From positions 2,465,001-2,529,000 of the forward strand of contig NW_024881501.1 of assembly GCF_019059575.1 (NCBI RefSeq): a stretch of 64,000 nucleotides of DNA, in the 5' to 3' direction. Below are positions 29,801 to 41,076 of this stretch, piece by piece; positions within the stretch are counted from its first letter, which is position 1, and each line of letters opens with the position of its first letter. The translations under genes and the position numbers were made by a program. Under the pieces are notes generated by a model. It was not told the origin of the DNA and did no database searches. It was given only the letters and a program-made list of their open reading frames with translations. This DNA comes from Amphibalanus amphitrite. Lineage: Eukaryota; Arthropoda; Thecostraca; Balanomorpha; Balanidae.

Positions 29801-31480
29801 TGGGTTGAAACCTGTGCGTGGCGTGTTTTTCCCTAATCAACACCACCGGTGAGCACCTAGGACTGTCACTCTTCTCGATGACTCCATCGCGTAACATGTG
29901 CTGCTTCTGGTCCTCCACTTGTCTCAAATGGACAGGGACGCGAAGGGGACGCTGCTTTATAGGCGCCGCGTCTCCCATTTCAGTCCGGTGTTCCACCAAA
30001 TGTGTTCTGCCGATGTCTCCCGGACCGCCACTTGAAGACCTCCCGGCATTCTGAGACAAGCGCTCGAAGTTTTTCTCTTCCCTCAGCGCTCATATCGCTT
30101 GTGTCCACGTCCAGTTCTGGAATTGGGTCATCTGCTGGATTCGCGAATTTCTGTAGGCCGCCGCAGATCGTGGCGACACAGTAAGGATTGTTCCTTTTCC
30201 CGTCCCTGCATATCTCGTATTCGTTGTCGGCGGGACGCCCGCCCTTGACACTTGACAGTATTTAAAGTTCCGTTGTCCGATCCCCGTAAGACACGTGCTT
30301 CATCTAGACCGAGATTTTCTGATTGGCACCTTGCATTCACGAGCACCACTTCTCTGGGAACCAGGAGCCCCTCCCGGTCCGCCGTCATGCTGGGCTCAAT
30401 GACGCTTTCAAGCGTTGCACCGAATGAGTCCATGATTATTCCGTCAATGGGCACCACGTCTGCCAAAACGACACTCGTCGATTTAGGGAGAATAACGGCT
30501 GTTGCAAAGAGCAAGACCCGTGCTCTGCTTGGTTGGATGTCACTGTAAAATGGCAACCGCATGGTCAGGCCGTCCAACTTGAGCGTACCGCTCTGATCGT
30601 CGATAATTGTGCGGTACCGACAGCAAAAATCCCGCCCCAGCACGGTATCATATAAGACGCCTCCGACGACCGCAATGCTTGCGCAGGAGGACGTTTTCCC
30701 CTGGATTTGCAGAGGCACGTTCTGCAGAATCCCCACAATGCGTAGTGGCTCTCCGCCTGCCCGTTGCGCACTCTGCGTGGTCGACAGTAGCTGACAGCCG
30801 AGTTCAGATTGCAGCACGCCTTCCAGACCGCTGCGTACCTACCAGGGAAAAATCGGCCCCTGTGTCGATTAGTGCCCAGCGTCTCCTGCTCCCCAGCAGC
30901 ACCTCGACAGCAGTTGCTGTCTGATGAAACTTTATGATGTGGTTAGCCGGAACTTGTCCCTCGGCCCCGGCTAATCTTAGTGTTCCGGCTGCGTCCCGTG
31001 TGCCGAGGGCGACCGATGAAGCCTCTCGATCCCATCACATGTGAAAAGCCGACAGTTGACCATCCAGTGGCCTGCTTGCCCGCAGCACAGGCAGAAAGGC
31101 GACGGTGATTGACCTGAGGTAAGCTGTCTCTTCGCCTTAGATGCGGCTGGGCCCACGACCGTCACCTCGAGCATCACCGCTCGTCTGGGTTTGCGACGTT
31201 TGTCTCGGACAGTTTCTCCTGGTGTCCTTCCACGGCTCAGCCGTAGCATTTTATCGGTGGTCGCGTTCCGCCTGGACGCGAACTAACGTTTTGGCTGGAT
31301 GCGGCGAGGGTAGGCATAGTCTCCTCCATGCCCAACACACGCTGTTGTAGATCACGACTAAGAGCCGGTAATGGCGTCGTGAGCGGTGGCGTGTTCGGGG
31401 CCAACATCTGACGCGAGAGCTACCGAAGAGGTTTGTTGGACTGAACGCACCGCCTGGAGTGCCTACACAGCTCCCTAACC
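29781..31480 (-). pseudogene. Gypsy gag-protease-RT fragments, copy 2
   Basis: On the minus strand: a knuckle (FCLCCGQAGHWMVNC near 31100); the protease, with the GVLYDTVLGRDFCCRYRTI strand inside an open stretch 30128-30817; and the RT entry region (GDIGRTHLVEHRTEMGDAAP to SPVVLIREKHATHRF) at 29781-30059. Frame breaks separate these. Compared with copy 1 it lacks most of the Gag core (deletion near 31470) and the first knuckle is damaged. It has a short extra stretch near 30258-30275 and lacks the 3533-5166 insertion. It is non-functional. Confidence 0.85.
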
Positions 31481-31520
31481 ACCGGGAATTATTTTACGCT
31501 ATTACTCAACATAATTGCGT

Positions 31521-31845
31521 TTTCGACTTGACGCGACACGCCAAAAGTTGACAGTGCCTTAACCCGGCTGTCGCTCAAGTTTTGCACAGGCATGCTGCGC
31601 CGAGACACGACGATGTGACAAAAAAAAAAATCGTTGAAATTTCGCGTTAAGACACATACTCGTAAACCATCCAAAATGATATCGCAATGTATCGTGCCGA
31701 TGTCAGGAATGGTTGAACATTGCCAGGTTTTTGGTCCATTGTGGCAAGATACATTGGAGCACCATTACATTTTTATTGAACATCTGTACGCCCTTAACAC
31801 ACACACATTCCGAATTAGCTTGCATTTATGAGCTGTGTATTAGGG
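31521..31845. other. No gene seen
   Basis: Non-coding sequence between the end of the mosaic repeat and the first LINE residues. It contains an A-run (about 11) near 31620-31630 and a short CA run near 31800. Confidence 0.5.
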
Positions 31846-34045
31846 TGCGCACAGCCCCTGAAATATTATACAAACGTCCACGTGACCGTCGACGTGCCTA
31901 AGCAGCGCCTAAAACCAACTGTCATCCAATCTAGATCACTTAACCAAGTGGACGTTCACTCTATCAACCAAGAGCTGCTGAGTGTCGATTGGCAGGAAGT
32001 TTATAACTCGACGTCTGTTGCTGACAAGTGGCAGGTCTTTTTAGACAACTTTCTACCTGTCTTCGACGACCATGCCCCCCTAAAAAATGTGCTGATAAGA
32101 AATCCTACAGCGCCCCCCGTATCTGCCGCCACCCGCGACATTATGTCCAGGCGTCGCTCCGCGTTACGTCGGCTAGGCCGCGAGTCTCCCGAGTATAAGG
32201 CTCTTAACCGCTCCGTCCGTGCCGCCTTACGCCGAGACCGCCGTCACGTCCTCCAAAACGAGATCAGCGAGCGTGGGGTAAACGAAGTCTGGCAAAGCAT
32301 CAAATCAGTGATCGCTGGAAAGAAATATGGTCCAAATATTCAGCCCGATCTATCTCCCGACGATCTGAACTCCTTCTTCGTCTCTGTCGGGCCCCGCATT
32401 GCCGCCGAACTGAGTACCCAAAACAACGATACTGATCTAAATGTACGTCTACCCCGTGTCGGCGCATGCAGCTTTAGGCCGAGGGCCATCACTCTCGGGG
32501 AACTCGGACCCACAGTGTTCAGCATGCGAAACTCTGCCGCGCGTGGCACTGACGGTATATGCATCCGCATGTTAAAAGTATGCTTCCAAACTATTGGCGA
32601 CATCATTTTACGCATCATTAATGTCTCAATCACCCGTTCCGACATTCCTGACCCCTGGAAACACTCTATCGTTCAACCGATCTTCAAGTCTGGCAACCCA
32701 TCTGACCCCAGCAATTTCAGACCGATCTCCCTAGTTCCCGTAATCATGAAAATCATCGAGCGTGTAATCCATCAGCAGCTCTATCACTATCTCACCCATA
32801 ACCACCTTCTTTCGTCTACCCAACACGGATTCCGCCCCCGACACTCCACTGAGACTGCACTGCTGTCAGTCACAGATAGCATCCTTGCCGCCACCGATAG
32901 GGGTGAGATCTCAATGCTATGCCTCATAGACCTTAGCAAATGTTTTGACGTCATTGACCATGAACTCCTTGTCAAAAAGCTCCAAATCTACGGTATTGAG
33001 ACCTCCTGGTTTTCCGCTTATCTTCAGGGACACACGCAGAGTGTATCCCTGAAAGACAAAACCGGCCGTAAGATAACCTCTCGACCGCTCCCAAACATCG
33101 TAGGAGTTTTCCAGGGTTCGGCTTTGGGTCCCCTCCTCTTCACTGTATTCTCCAACGACCTCTCACTATTTGCCGGAGACGCCACCGCTTATCAGTACGC
33201 AGACGACACCCAGATATTGGTGAGCGGCCCACGCAACGACATCAGGAGTCTCATCTCGCGCATGGAGGCATCGCTAGAGTCACTTAACGCATGGTTCTGC
33301 GCACACGCCCTGAAAGTCAACGCTTCTAAAACTCAACTGATGGTATTCGGTAGCCGACAAAACCTACGTAACCTGCCTCGCTTCAAAATCTCTTTCCGTG
33401 ACGCTGAGCTCCTGCCGTGCGCGCAGGTGGGAAACCTGGGTGTTGTATTCGACGGCGCACTCACCTGGGAAGCACACGTGGCCGAGCTGAGCCGTCGCTG
33501 CATGGGCGTACTGATCGGCCTCTCCCACGCACGACACTGCCTCCCAGACGGTATCCTCAAAACGATCGTGACTGCACTCGTCATCTCGCGCGTCCAGTAC
33601 TGCCTCACTGTATATGGAAATGGCTCCCAGAAAAACTTCGACCGACTCCAAAAAAATTCTAAACTTTGCAGCACGGGTCATATTCGGCCGCCGGAAATTC
33701 GAGCACGTCTCTGGCCTCCGCGATTCACTCGGATGGATGCCTCCGAAAGCTATGGCCGATGTTAAAACCATGGTAACTGCGCAGAAAATAATAAGCAACG
33801 GCGAGCCCGAAGCACTAGCTGCCATCTTCACGAATAACAGTGACGCGCGAGAGAGATCCACTCGACAGGACCACCTTTTCCACCTTCCACGCTCGCGGCT
33901 CGAGACTGGCAAGCGACGATTCGGCTACCGGGCCGCGGCGCTGCTCAACAGTCTGCCTCCCGGTGTCATCGAACAGCGCCCCGCCCAATTCGCCCGTGCG
34001 GCCAAGGCTGCAGCCTGTCCGGCGATGGCGACCGCCCGACGATGA
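31846..34045 (+). pseudogene. LINE reverse transcriptase, truncated and frameshifted
   Basis: The frame shows a pre-RT region (LNSFFVSVGPRIA; RNSAARGTDGICIRML), then FRPISLVPVIMKIIERVI, QHGFRPRHSTETALL and LIDLSKCFDVIDHELL (first Asp). GVFQGSALGPLLF follows, where the usual Pro before QGS is Phe, then AYQYADDTQILV with the catalytic YADD and GNLGVVFDGALTW. At 33655 a run of seven A shifts the frame. The C-terminal domain continues in the next phase (RVIFGRRKFEHVSGLRDSLG) to a stop at 34045. Truncation, the Phe substitution and the frameshift indicate a dead copy. Confidence 0.9.
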
Positions 34046-34266
34046 CCCGTGTCAGGGGAAGGAGGTGCGACATCCGTGTGCGGTGTGCTGTCTTGAATCG
34101 TCCGTTTGTATATAGAGAGAGCGAATGTCCAGCGATTGAATCTGTATGCCTGTGTTTCTTGTCCCCGCATGTTTTTGTTTGTGCCCGACTCAGACTCTGG
34201 ACTGTAATCGCCACGCCCCGCGTGGATTGTCCATGAAGGTAATACAATACAATACAATACAATACA
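31846..34266 (+). mobile_element. 5'-truncated LINE (CR1/Jockey-like) with ATACA tail
   Basis: A second, unrelated non-LTR retrotransposon. It lacks the endonuclease and starts within the region before RT. After the coding part (ending 34045) comes a 3' UTR of about 190 bp and a tail of five AATAC units at 34241-34266. No target duplication is clear. Confidence 0.85.
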
Positions 34267-34342
34267 ACGTCATTCAAGCAGATACAAGTGATAAAGCGCA
34301 GTGCAGGTGAGTGCACGGCGGCACGATCGACAAATTGAATAC

Positions 34343-34938
34343 TGGGACCGTATTAGAGCCGGCGATAATCACGGAACATTAGTGTCGGGGCAGACTGCGG
34401 CGGGGCAGACTGCGGCGACCCCTAGGAAGAACAACTAGGGAGAACAACATTCGACAGATGGCAGCACTAGACGAGATAATCAGGCAATACTTTAATATTA
34501 ATGGGAAAGAAATCATGCCAATGTTTGCCCTCACCAAGCATGTTACCACGACAATGGAAGAATGTAGTGTACTACCCCTCCCCGGGCCCGCCGCGGGCTG
34601 ACAGCGGCGGCCGGAGCCGGTCCGACCTTTGGCCGGCCGGGTCAGGTAACCGGGACGGCCGCGCCGCGGCGCCGCGCCCGGGCCGGCCGGGAGACGGAGT
34701 CGGGTGCCCGCCGGCGAGCCGTCGGCAAGGGCGCGGGGCACATTAGTCGAGTTGAATGTTCACTGTCCAGTCTTGAGTGCGAGTGATGTATGTGTGAATC
34801 GATATGTGAGCAGCAAAATCCAACAAGAAAACAAATCCGTGAAAGAAAGGCAACGCTGGCAAACATCACCACCATAGTCTTCCTACGCCGAACGAGTTCC
34901 ACACCAACGTGCATCAGCGAGAGTAAAACTAGGATCCT
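34343..34938. repeat. Long inverted repeat, left arm
   Basis: About 595 bp that recur in reverse complement at 35829-36427 with near identity; for example GGGACCGTATTAGAGCC at the outer edge and AAAACTAGGATCCTA at the inner edge. The mirror-image minus and plus open frames in the arms are not genes. A duplicated GGGGCAGACTGCGGCG word lies near the outer end. Confidence 0.9.
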
Positions 34939-35828
34939 ACTGTGGTCGCGATGGCCCCTCGCCAGCAAAAACTGCAGGTATGTTACTGGACATTCCCTGC
35001 TACCTAACTAGGTCTGTCGACGGCTTTCACCGCGTGCATGGGGAGATTACCCCCCCCCCCCCGGCGCCGGGCGCCATTTTGTCTCGCCCGTTCCTCGCCG
35101 CGTCCCATAACACGCCGGTGGTGATTGCCACTTGCACCTTACTTACTCACGTGATCGCTAACGGCGATTCAATATAGCATACATGATAAGAGTTTGCCCC
35201 CATCGCCCCCCCCCCCCTAGCCGAGGCCGTGCGCCGTGCGCCACATTACTGACCATAACGAGCCCCACACTGACTGCAATCAGGTGTCTCACCACCTGCA
35301 ATGTGCCTGGGGAGCAGCTCACCCCGGTGTGATTTGCTCAGTGTATGAACCTGTGACTTTCTGTACATTTATCTTGTGCCCGGCCAACCAGGATGACCTC
35401 CTCTTCCGTACCTACAATGGTTCTTTCCACCAATGTCATTGCTTGCCTGGCCCCAGTCATTGACGTTTCTTAGCCTGCCATGCATTTTTAGCCCTATATA
35501 CTCTTTGCTTGCCTGGCATCAGTATTGATGTCCATGGCCTACGCCCAATGCCCTGTCGCCCTGACGCCATCTTGGCGGGTCCGACCAGCCATAGCGTGAT
35601 CGTGACGTCAGCTCTACGTGTCACTTCCAACGCTGGTAGCGCCGCGGGCGGCGGCAGCAACAATAGCTACTGATGGTCACGTGGTTGCCAGCGGCGCAGG
35701 CGCGGGCGTGTGACACTTGACCGTCCTCCGCACCGGGGGCGGCCGGGTGACTCATCCGGCGTGACGTCAGCTGCCCTTGAAAAGGCCATGACGGGCCTAA
35801 TGGGTGACGGTGGGGCGGTGGGTGGGTC
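34939..35828. other. Spacer between inverted arms, no gene seen
   Basis: About 890 bp with poly-C runs at 35051-35064 and 35208-35217 and a GC-rich segment near 35690-35760. I see no transposase or other coding motif. A short tandem use of GCCTGGC/CATT words occurs around 35430-35520. Confidence 0.5.
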
Positions 35829-36427
35829 TGTTAGGATCCTAGTTTTACTCTCGCTGATGCACGTTGGTGTGGAACTCGTTCGGCGTAGGAAGACTATGGT
35901 GGTGATGTTTGCCAGCGTTGCCTTTCTTTCACGGATTTGTTTTCTTGTTGGATTTTGCTGCTCACATATCGGTTCACACATACATCACTCGCACTCAAGA
36001 CTGGACAGTGAACATTCAACTCGACTAATGTGCCCCGCGCCCTTGCCGACGGCTCGCCGGCGGGCACCCGACTCCGTCTCCCGGCCGGCCCGGGCGCGGC
36101 GCCGCGGCGCGGCCGTCCCGGTTACCTGACCCGGCCGGCCAAAGGTCGGACCGGCTCCGGCCGCCGCTGTCAGCCCGCGGCGGGCCCGGGGAGGGGTACT
36201 ACACTACATTCTTCCATTGTCGTGGTAACATGCTTGGTGAGGGCAAACATTGGCATGATTTCTTTCCCATTAATATTAAAGTATTGCCTGATTATCTCGT
36301 CTAGTGCTGCCATCTGTCGAATGTTGTTCTCCCTAGTTGTTCTTCCTAGGGGTCGCCGCAGTCTGCCCCGCCGCAGTCTGCCCCGACACTAATGTTCCGT
36401 GATTATCGCCGGCTCTAATACGGTCCC
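35829..36427. repeat. Long inverted repeat, right arm
   Basis: Reverse complement of 34343-34938. Flanking sequence outside the arms shows no clear target duplication, so this is either a foldback element or an inverted segmental duplication. Confidence 0.9.
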
Positions 36428-36819
36428 ATTAGTGTCATGCGGGGCAGCTGATGTAGATAGCGCAGGTGTAGTTACCTACCACCTACCTTGGTTGTTTTCT
36501 CTTTTGGCGGAAACACGGTCTCGACTTCCCCTCCTCGCTCGCCCAGGTGTCTGTGTCTGCCGATTCCTTCTTGCGTAGCTGAAAGACGCCAAAGGACTAT
36601 AATATATGAAGACTCTGCGCGTGATTTTTATCGAGTTGCAAAGGAAACAAGTTCAATGAAAGACCGTTTATTCTGAGCTTTATCACATGGTGCACGTAAA
36701 CTCCTGAAGGTATGTACGTGCGTTATCACAACCATTGCAACGGACTGAAACGGACTCATATGCCGTCTGTGTTTCTATGATATGCTGCGATATGATGCTG
36801 CGATAGCATATTCAACAAA
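36428..36819. other. No gene seen
   Basis: AT-leaning non-coding sequence with no repeats that I can tie to neighbours. Confidence 0.5.
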
Positions 36820-37218
36820 AATAAAATATCAGAACAATATTTATCGGAGTAACTTGAGTGATAGGTACATATATATTCAAAAAAAATGCAAATATTTCGA
36901 CAGATGTGTATTCACGAATAATCCACAGTACACTGGGGCTTTTCATACTCGCACGTCAAACGACACACTTTGCGGTAGTCTTTTTCAATGCAAATGGCAC
37001 ACAGTGCTAGTTTGTTAGGCACAACAAAAATCATCATTTTTCCATGCGATCGATAGAGCCGGATCCTTCACTACGCTTATTAAACTAATTTATCACATCA
37101 GCAAAAACTACACTATTTACTACCATATCTAAATTTAAATACCTGTGACTCCAGTCACAGGTACTTGTCCAGGTCCATGTCCAGGTGCTTAAACTTAGAT
37201 ATGGTAGTAAATAGTGTA

Positions 37219-38502
37219 CAGGGGTGGGCAGATAAATTGGGACAAATTTCAACTTCCTCTAAAACGACTATTTTTTTAGTGATTAAGATAATTTTTTAAC
37301 GTAAATATAGGCTAATGAATACTTTTCCATGTTATGCAGGTTGCGTTGTAATTTTGAATCGGCTGATCACAGAACGTGGGCATAAGCAAGCCACTATCAA
37401 CTTAGTCCGCGCCCACATGCATGCCAATACTCTAATTATGCTCCATCAAATGGCTGAAAGTAGTGTGTATCGAACAGACGTAAACGTTGGAGGAAGAGAA
37501 GATGTTGACTCATCCTTACATACTTATTGCATTGACACCGGCCGCTCCCCCGGTTTTCCAGGGGGGCTAAAAGGCAAAATTCAGTTAAATCAGAGGATCC
37601 TCGCGAAAACAGTGGCGCGAGCTTAGAACGAAGGTAGCCGCGCTATGAGACAGCGATATACCAGCACCTCAAACATGTACTCTTATGCATTGATGCATAT
37701 CGACCTGTTAACATAGATGTTGAAGCAGCTGTGACGTTAAAAAAGATTGTTTCCTCTTGAAGGGCTTGGAGAAGCGAGCAAGCACGTGCAGGTCTTTTTC
37801 GACGATGGTATCCCCATAACCGAACATATGAACAACCGCAAACACCATGAAACATCTCAACCAGCCCAGAAGACGTGATCTTAGTTCCAAAAAGCATGCA
37901 GCAGACCTCGGTGATGGCATTCCACTCGGTGACTTCTGACGGCCACGTGGGGCCCCCTTATTTTACGGAATCGGGAGGGGGTTCGCCCTTACAGCGTACC
38001 TAACCATTATTCCGGCAGTTCGAATCAACAAGATGGAAGAAGGCATCATCCTGCATGGAGCGATGCTCTTCCAGGAGTCAGCTCCCCGGCATACAGCAAA
38101 TTAAATACAAAATCTCCTGAAACGGAGGATCCCGGAAACTGTACCCAAGGCTAAATGGCCCCTCCCTCATTAAACCTCAGCCCACACAAGTTCTGGTTGC
38201 TGGGGCGTTTTTGCGGCCGAGTCTAACGAACGTCCCCATGTGACTGTGGTGAGCCTCAGCAGTGCCAGTTGGCTACAATTACGAGCCATTTCAGATGGGA
38301 GATCTCGCCGCGCGTGCGGCCAGTCCAGGCACCGATAAGGACTGATGCAGGTGGACCACAGTGATCATATTTGGTGATAAATGTGTAAAATTGGTGTGAC
38401 AATATGTGATCCAAATTTGAAATGCCTACGTTTACAAATTTCTAAGCTATGGCGTTCTGAATGCAAATATGTATTTTGTCCCAATTTATCTGCCCAACCC
38501 TG
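37219..38502 (+). mobile_element. Tc1/mariner element, decayed
   Basis: Ends are CAGGGGTGGGCAGATAAATT on the left and the reverse complement of TATCTGCCCAACCCTG on the right, with TA on both sides (37217-37218, 38503-38504). Inside, broken frames show VTSDGHVGPPLFYGIGRGF, LFQESAPRHTAN (second catalytic region, with the usual D replaced by E in QES) and KAKWPPPSLNLSPHKFWLLG (third region). Multiple stops and frameshifts make it inactive. Confidence 0.88.
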
Positions 38503-38675
38503 TATAGTGTTTTCGCTGATGTGATAAATTAGTTTAATAATCGTAGTGAAGGATCCGGCTCTATCGATCGCATGGAAAATGATGATTTTTGTTTTACCTA
38601 ACAAACTAGCACTGTGTGCCATTTGCATTGAAAAAGACTACCGCAAAGTGTGTCGAAATATTTGCATATATTTTT

Positions 38676-38682
<7 letters not shown>

Positions 38683-38750
<68 letters not shown>
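38683..38750. repeat. TA microsatellite
   Basis: About 34 TA units inside the right foldback arm. It is the counterpart of a short TATATAT at 36870-36877 in the left arm. Confidence 0.95.
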
Positions 38751-38753
<3 letters not shown>

Positions 38754-38789
38754 ATCACTCAAGTTACTCCGATAAATATTATTCTGATA

Positions 38790-39060
38790 TATCGACACCT
38801 TTTTTTAAACCCCACATCTGCTCTCCCGTGAATTTCCGGGAGGCACGAAAGATCTCCCTAAAGTGTCCAATCGTCCGATCCTGATCAAATATGTGTGTTC
38901 GTAGGCCTGTTCTGGTATTGCTTTATCTGCCAAGACAGACAAACTTGAGAAAAATCGAGTGATAGTACCTTTTTTGAAGGTCTCTAACCAACTTGTCTGA
39001 AATTCACCGGAGAACAGATGTGGGGTTTAAAAAAAAGGTATCGATATAACCTACTTGAGT
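38790..39060. repeat. Short inverted-repeat element
   Basis: CACCTTTTTTTAAACCCCACATCTG at 38798 faces CAGATGTGGGGTTTAAAAAAAAGG at 39015, about 190 bp apart. ATATCGA and TCGATAT flank the arms. No coding sequence. It has a MITE-like shape. Confidence 0.65.
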
Positions 39061-39100
39061 AAAAACAAGATGACTCTGAAGTCGTATAAAAATAAAATAG

Positions 39101-39297
39101 GTACCGTAAACCGGGGTCACTTTGAACGCCTAGGTGACTGAACGCCATTCCAGTGGCGGCACCTGGCGGCCGGCAGAGACAGAATTTTGCCTCTCATGTT
39201 GAGAGGAGCTGCTCAACTGGGAGATAAAATCTCGTCTCGACCGGCCGCAATGCGCCACCGCTGCAAAGGCGTTCAAAGTTACCCTGGTTGACGGTAC
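39101..39297. mobile_element. MITE with 30-bp inverted ends
   Basis: About 195 bp. The left end GTACCGTAAACCGGGG with CACTTTGAACGCC is matched in reverse by GGCGTTCAAAGTTACCC with GGTTGACGGTAC. TA lies at both boundaries. There is no open frame of interest. Confidence 0.85.
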
Positions 39298-39698
39298 AAC
39301 ACAATACACGTAAGTATCCTGGCTGTGGCCACTTTTGTATGGCCCTGGTGGCTATGGATGGAAGAGTATGGCCCTGGCTACCCGCGAACAGTTCCAGTGA
39401 TCACGGCAGGGAGGTCGCGAGCTCGATTACACTGGCGTGTTTGCACACTCGCGTTCACCACTTTATTTGAAGATATATTCCCAGAAGAAAAAAATATATA
39501 TTCCAGGTGATGGAGCTAACATTCCGTGATCGAGGTGATGGGCTCACATTCCGCGATCGAGAGTTGTTTGGTAAACGATGGAGCGTTTAAATACGGAAGG
39601 TGAGTTCCAGCACCTGGGATATTGTTTTTTTTTCGGGAATGTACCTTTAAACTCTACATCCCCTGAACCTACTCCTACACCGTTCCTACACTGTACTC

Positions 39699-39888
39699 CT
39701 ACACTTCCACACCGAGCACTTTCTTCGCGGCCTTGCTGAGCGGAATCCTGCCTTTCACCGCCCTATAATAGATGACCTCCATCAGGGTTTTGGAAGGCCC
39801 TCTGAATGGGCAGTAGAAGACCGCATGAGCCGCAGCTGTTGCGGCCACAGCTGCCAGCGGTGCCTCCTGATCAAGCGGGAGTTCCGCT
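39699..39888 (-). pseudogene. Unrecognised gene, 3' fragment, cut by BEL insertion
   Basis: The minus frame continues directly from 45450-45640 when the BEL element and one target copy are skipped. It reads AELPLDQEAPLAAVAATAAA, HAVFYCPFRGPSKTLMEVIY and PLSKAAKKVLGVEV before a TAG at 39699. The Ala-rich stretch could be helical. The phase match across a 5.5 kb insertion is strong evidence that this was one open exon. I do not recognise the protein. Confidence 0.6.
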
Positions 39889-39893
39889 CCCTG
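39889..39893. other. Target site duplication CCCTG (left)
   Basis: CCCTG before the left LTR, repeated at 45450-45454. Confidence 0.9.
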
Positions 39894-40996
39894 TGTGGAG
39901 TGTGGGCCCCTGCAGAGGTAAACCGGCAGCTCTGGCGCCGCGGTCGGTGCTAGGCAGCGGCGGCGTTCTCCCCTCCCCTCCCCGTCGGGACCCATCCGCG
40001 ACAGTCCCGGCGTGATTTGGTGTGCCGTCGCGTGAGAAGTGTATTTGTGTTGTTACTTGCTATCGATTGTTGTGTTTATTATTACGTCGCGTACCACGGG
40101 GCTGTGATGCTTGTGTGCCTTGTATCGCGTTGGCGGGCGCTCCGCCGGCCGCTGCCCGCGCTCGCTGTAGCGCCGGCCAATCAGAGGGCCGGGCCGGGCG
40201 GCTAGCCCCAGGCGCCGGCCGAACTGACCTGGGGTCGGGACTCGGAGCGGCAGTCAGTCGGCTCTCGATCTCTGCGCGGTACGTGCCCGTCCGGACACGT
40301 GCTCTCTGAGCTCGGGCGTCGCTCCGGCGATTTGAGGCCGTCCCAATAATCTAATACTGGTGGTTCGCCCTTGTGGACGACCATTTTGATGCCAGTATTC
40401 CCCCTAAATCTAATACGTTTGCATCTCTACGGAGTATGGTTTCGGCCGTTCGGTCGAACCTACTCGTAAAGTTTCCTTAGCAATTTCCCATAGTTATCCT
40501 CTCTTAATCTGGCTTAGCTCCAGTTTAACTCCGGATATAGCGCCGTTTCACCTCAGGGTTAACACACGACATACAATCGCGCACATCAGCGGGATGCGCT
40601 CATGTTCGACGGCTCGATGCGTCTGACTCGTTCTTGGATTCGTGTTTGTCTCTGCTGGCAAGTGTCTAACCAGCTCATGTCTTGTTCTTGATTTGTCTTG
40701 ATTTTCGGCACGCATGAGTAAGACTTGTGCGGAGGTTTCTCCGACAAGGCTCTCGACAATACATTTAAGACGTGCCAAGTACAGCTTTGACCTGGCGGTC
40801 GCGGTGATCAGTCGGCTAGTCCATTCTCTCAAATGATACAGTCCACTTAAAGCTCTCCACACCCACTTCGACTGCACGTCCCCCGCCACAGTAGGGTGCC
40901 AACTCGGGCCACTCTCTGTGGATAGCGGCAGGGCCGCTCCAAGTTTCGACGTGCAGGGCGACCTTTCAACATCAACACGGGGTAGCGGCCACGACA
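39894..40996 (+). repeat. 5' LTR of BEL element
   Basis: 1103 bp, TGTGGAGTGTGGGCCCC to GGCCACGACA. It contains AATTTCCC and AT-rich stretches near 40360-40520 but no obvious TATA box that I would assign with confidence. Confidence 0.93.
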
Positions 40997-41076
40997 TAGT
41001 CCTCCGGGGGCCGGATCACTGGGAGCATTTCCACCAGGTTTGCTTATAGTGATCAATCACCAGCATATAGGAAGAG

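Larger units (their letters stand above)
36820..38800. repeat. Foldback element with mariner inserted in it
   Basis: Left arm 36825-37115 (TATTTATCGGAGTAACTTGA ... CTAATTTATCACATCAGC) is mirrored at 38510-38790. The right arm has an expanded TA tract; the left arm has about 60 extra bases near 36900-36960. A second nested inverted pair (CACTATTTACTACCATATCT against AGATATGGTAGTAAATAGTG) spans 37117-37217. The mariner relic sits at its right edge. Confidence 0.8.

Noticed and set aside
34241-34266. AATAC repeats as a possible CRISPR or regulatory array
   Set aside because: They are a short LINE tail with no spacers; the window is eukaryotic.
34379-36392. Two identical 120-codon frames on opposite strands
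   Set aside because: They are the same sequence in the two arms of the inverted repeat, and no domain is visible.
38546-38884. Frames rich in alternating Ile-Tyr
   Set aside because: Translation of the TA microsatellite.
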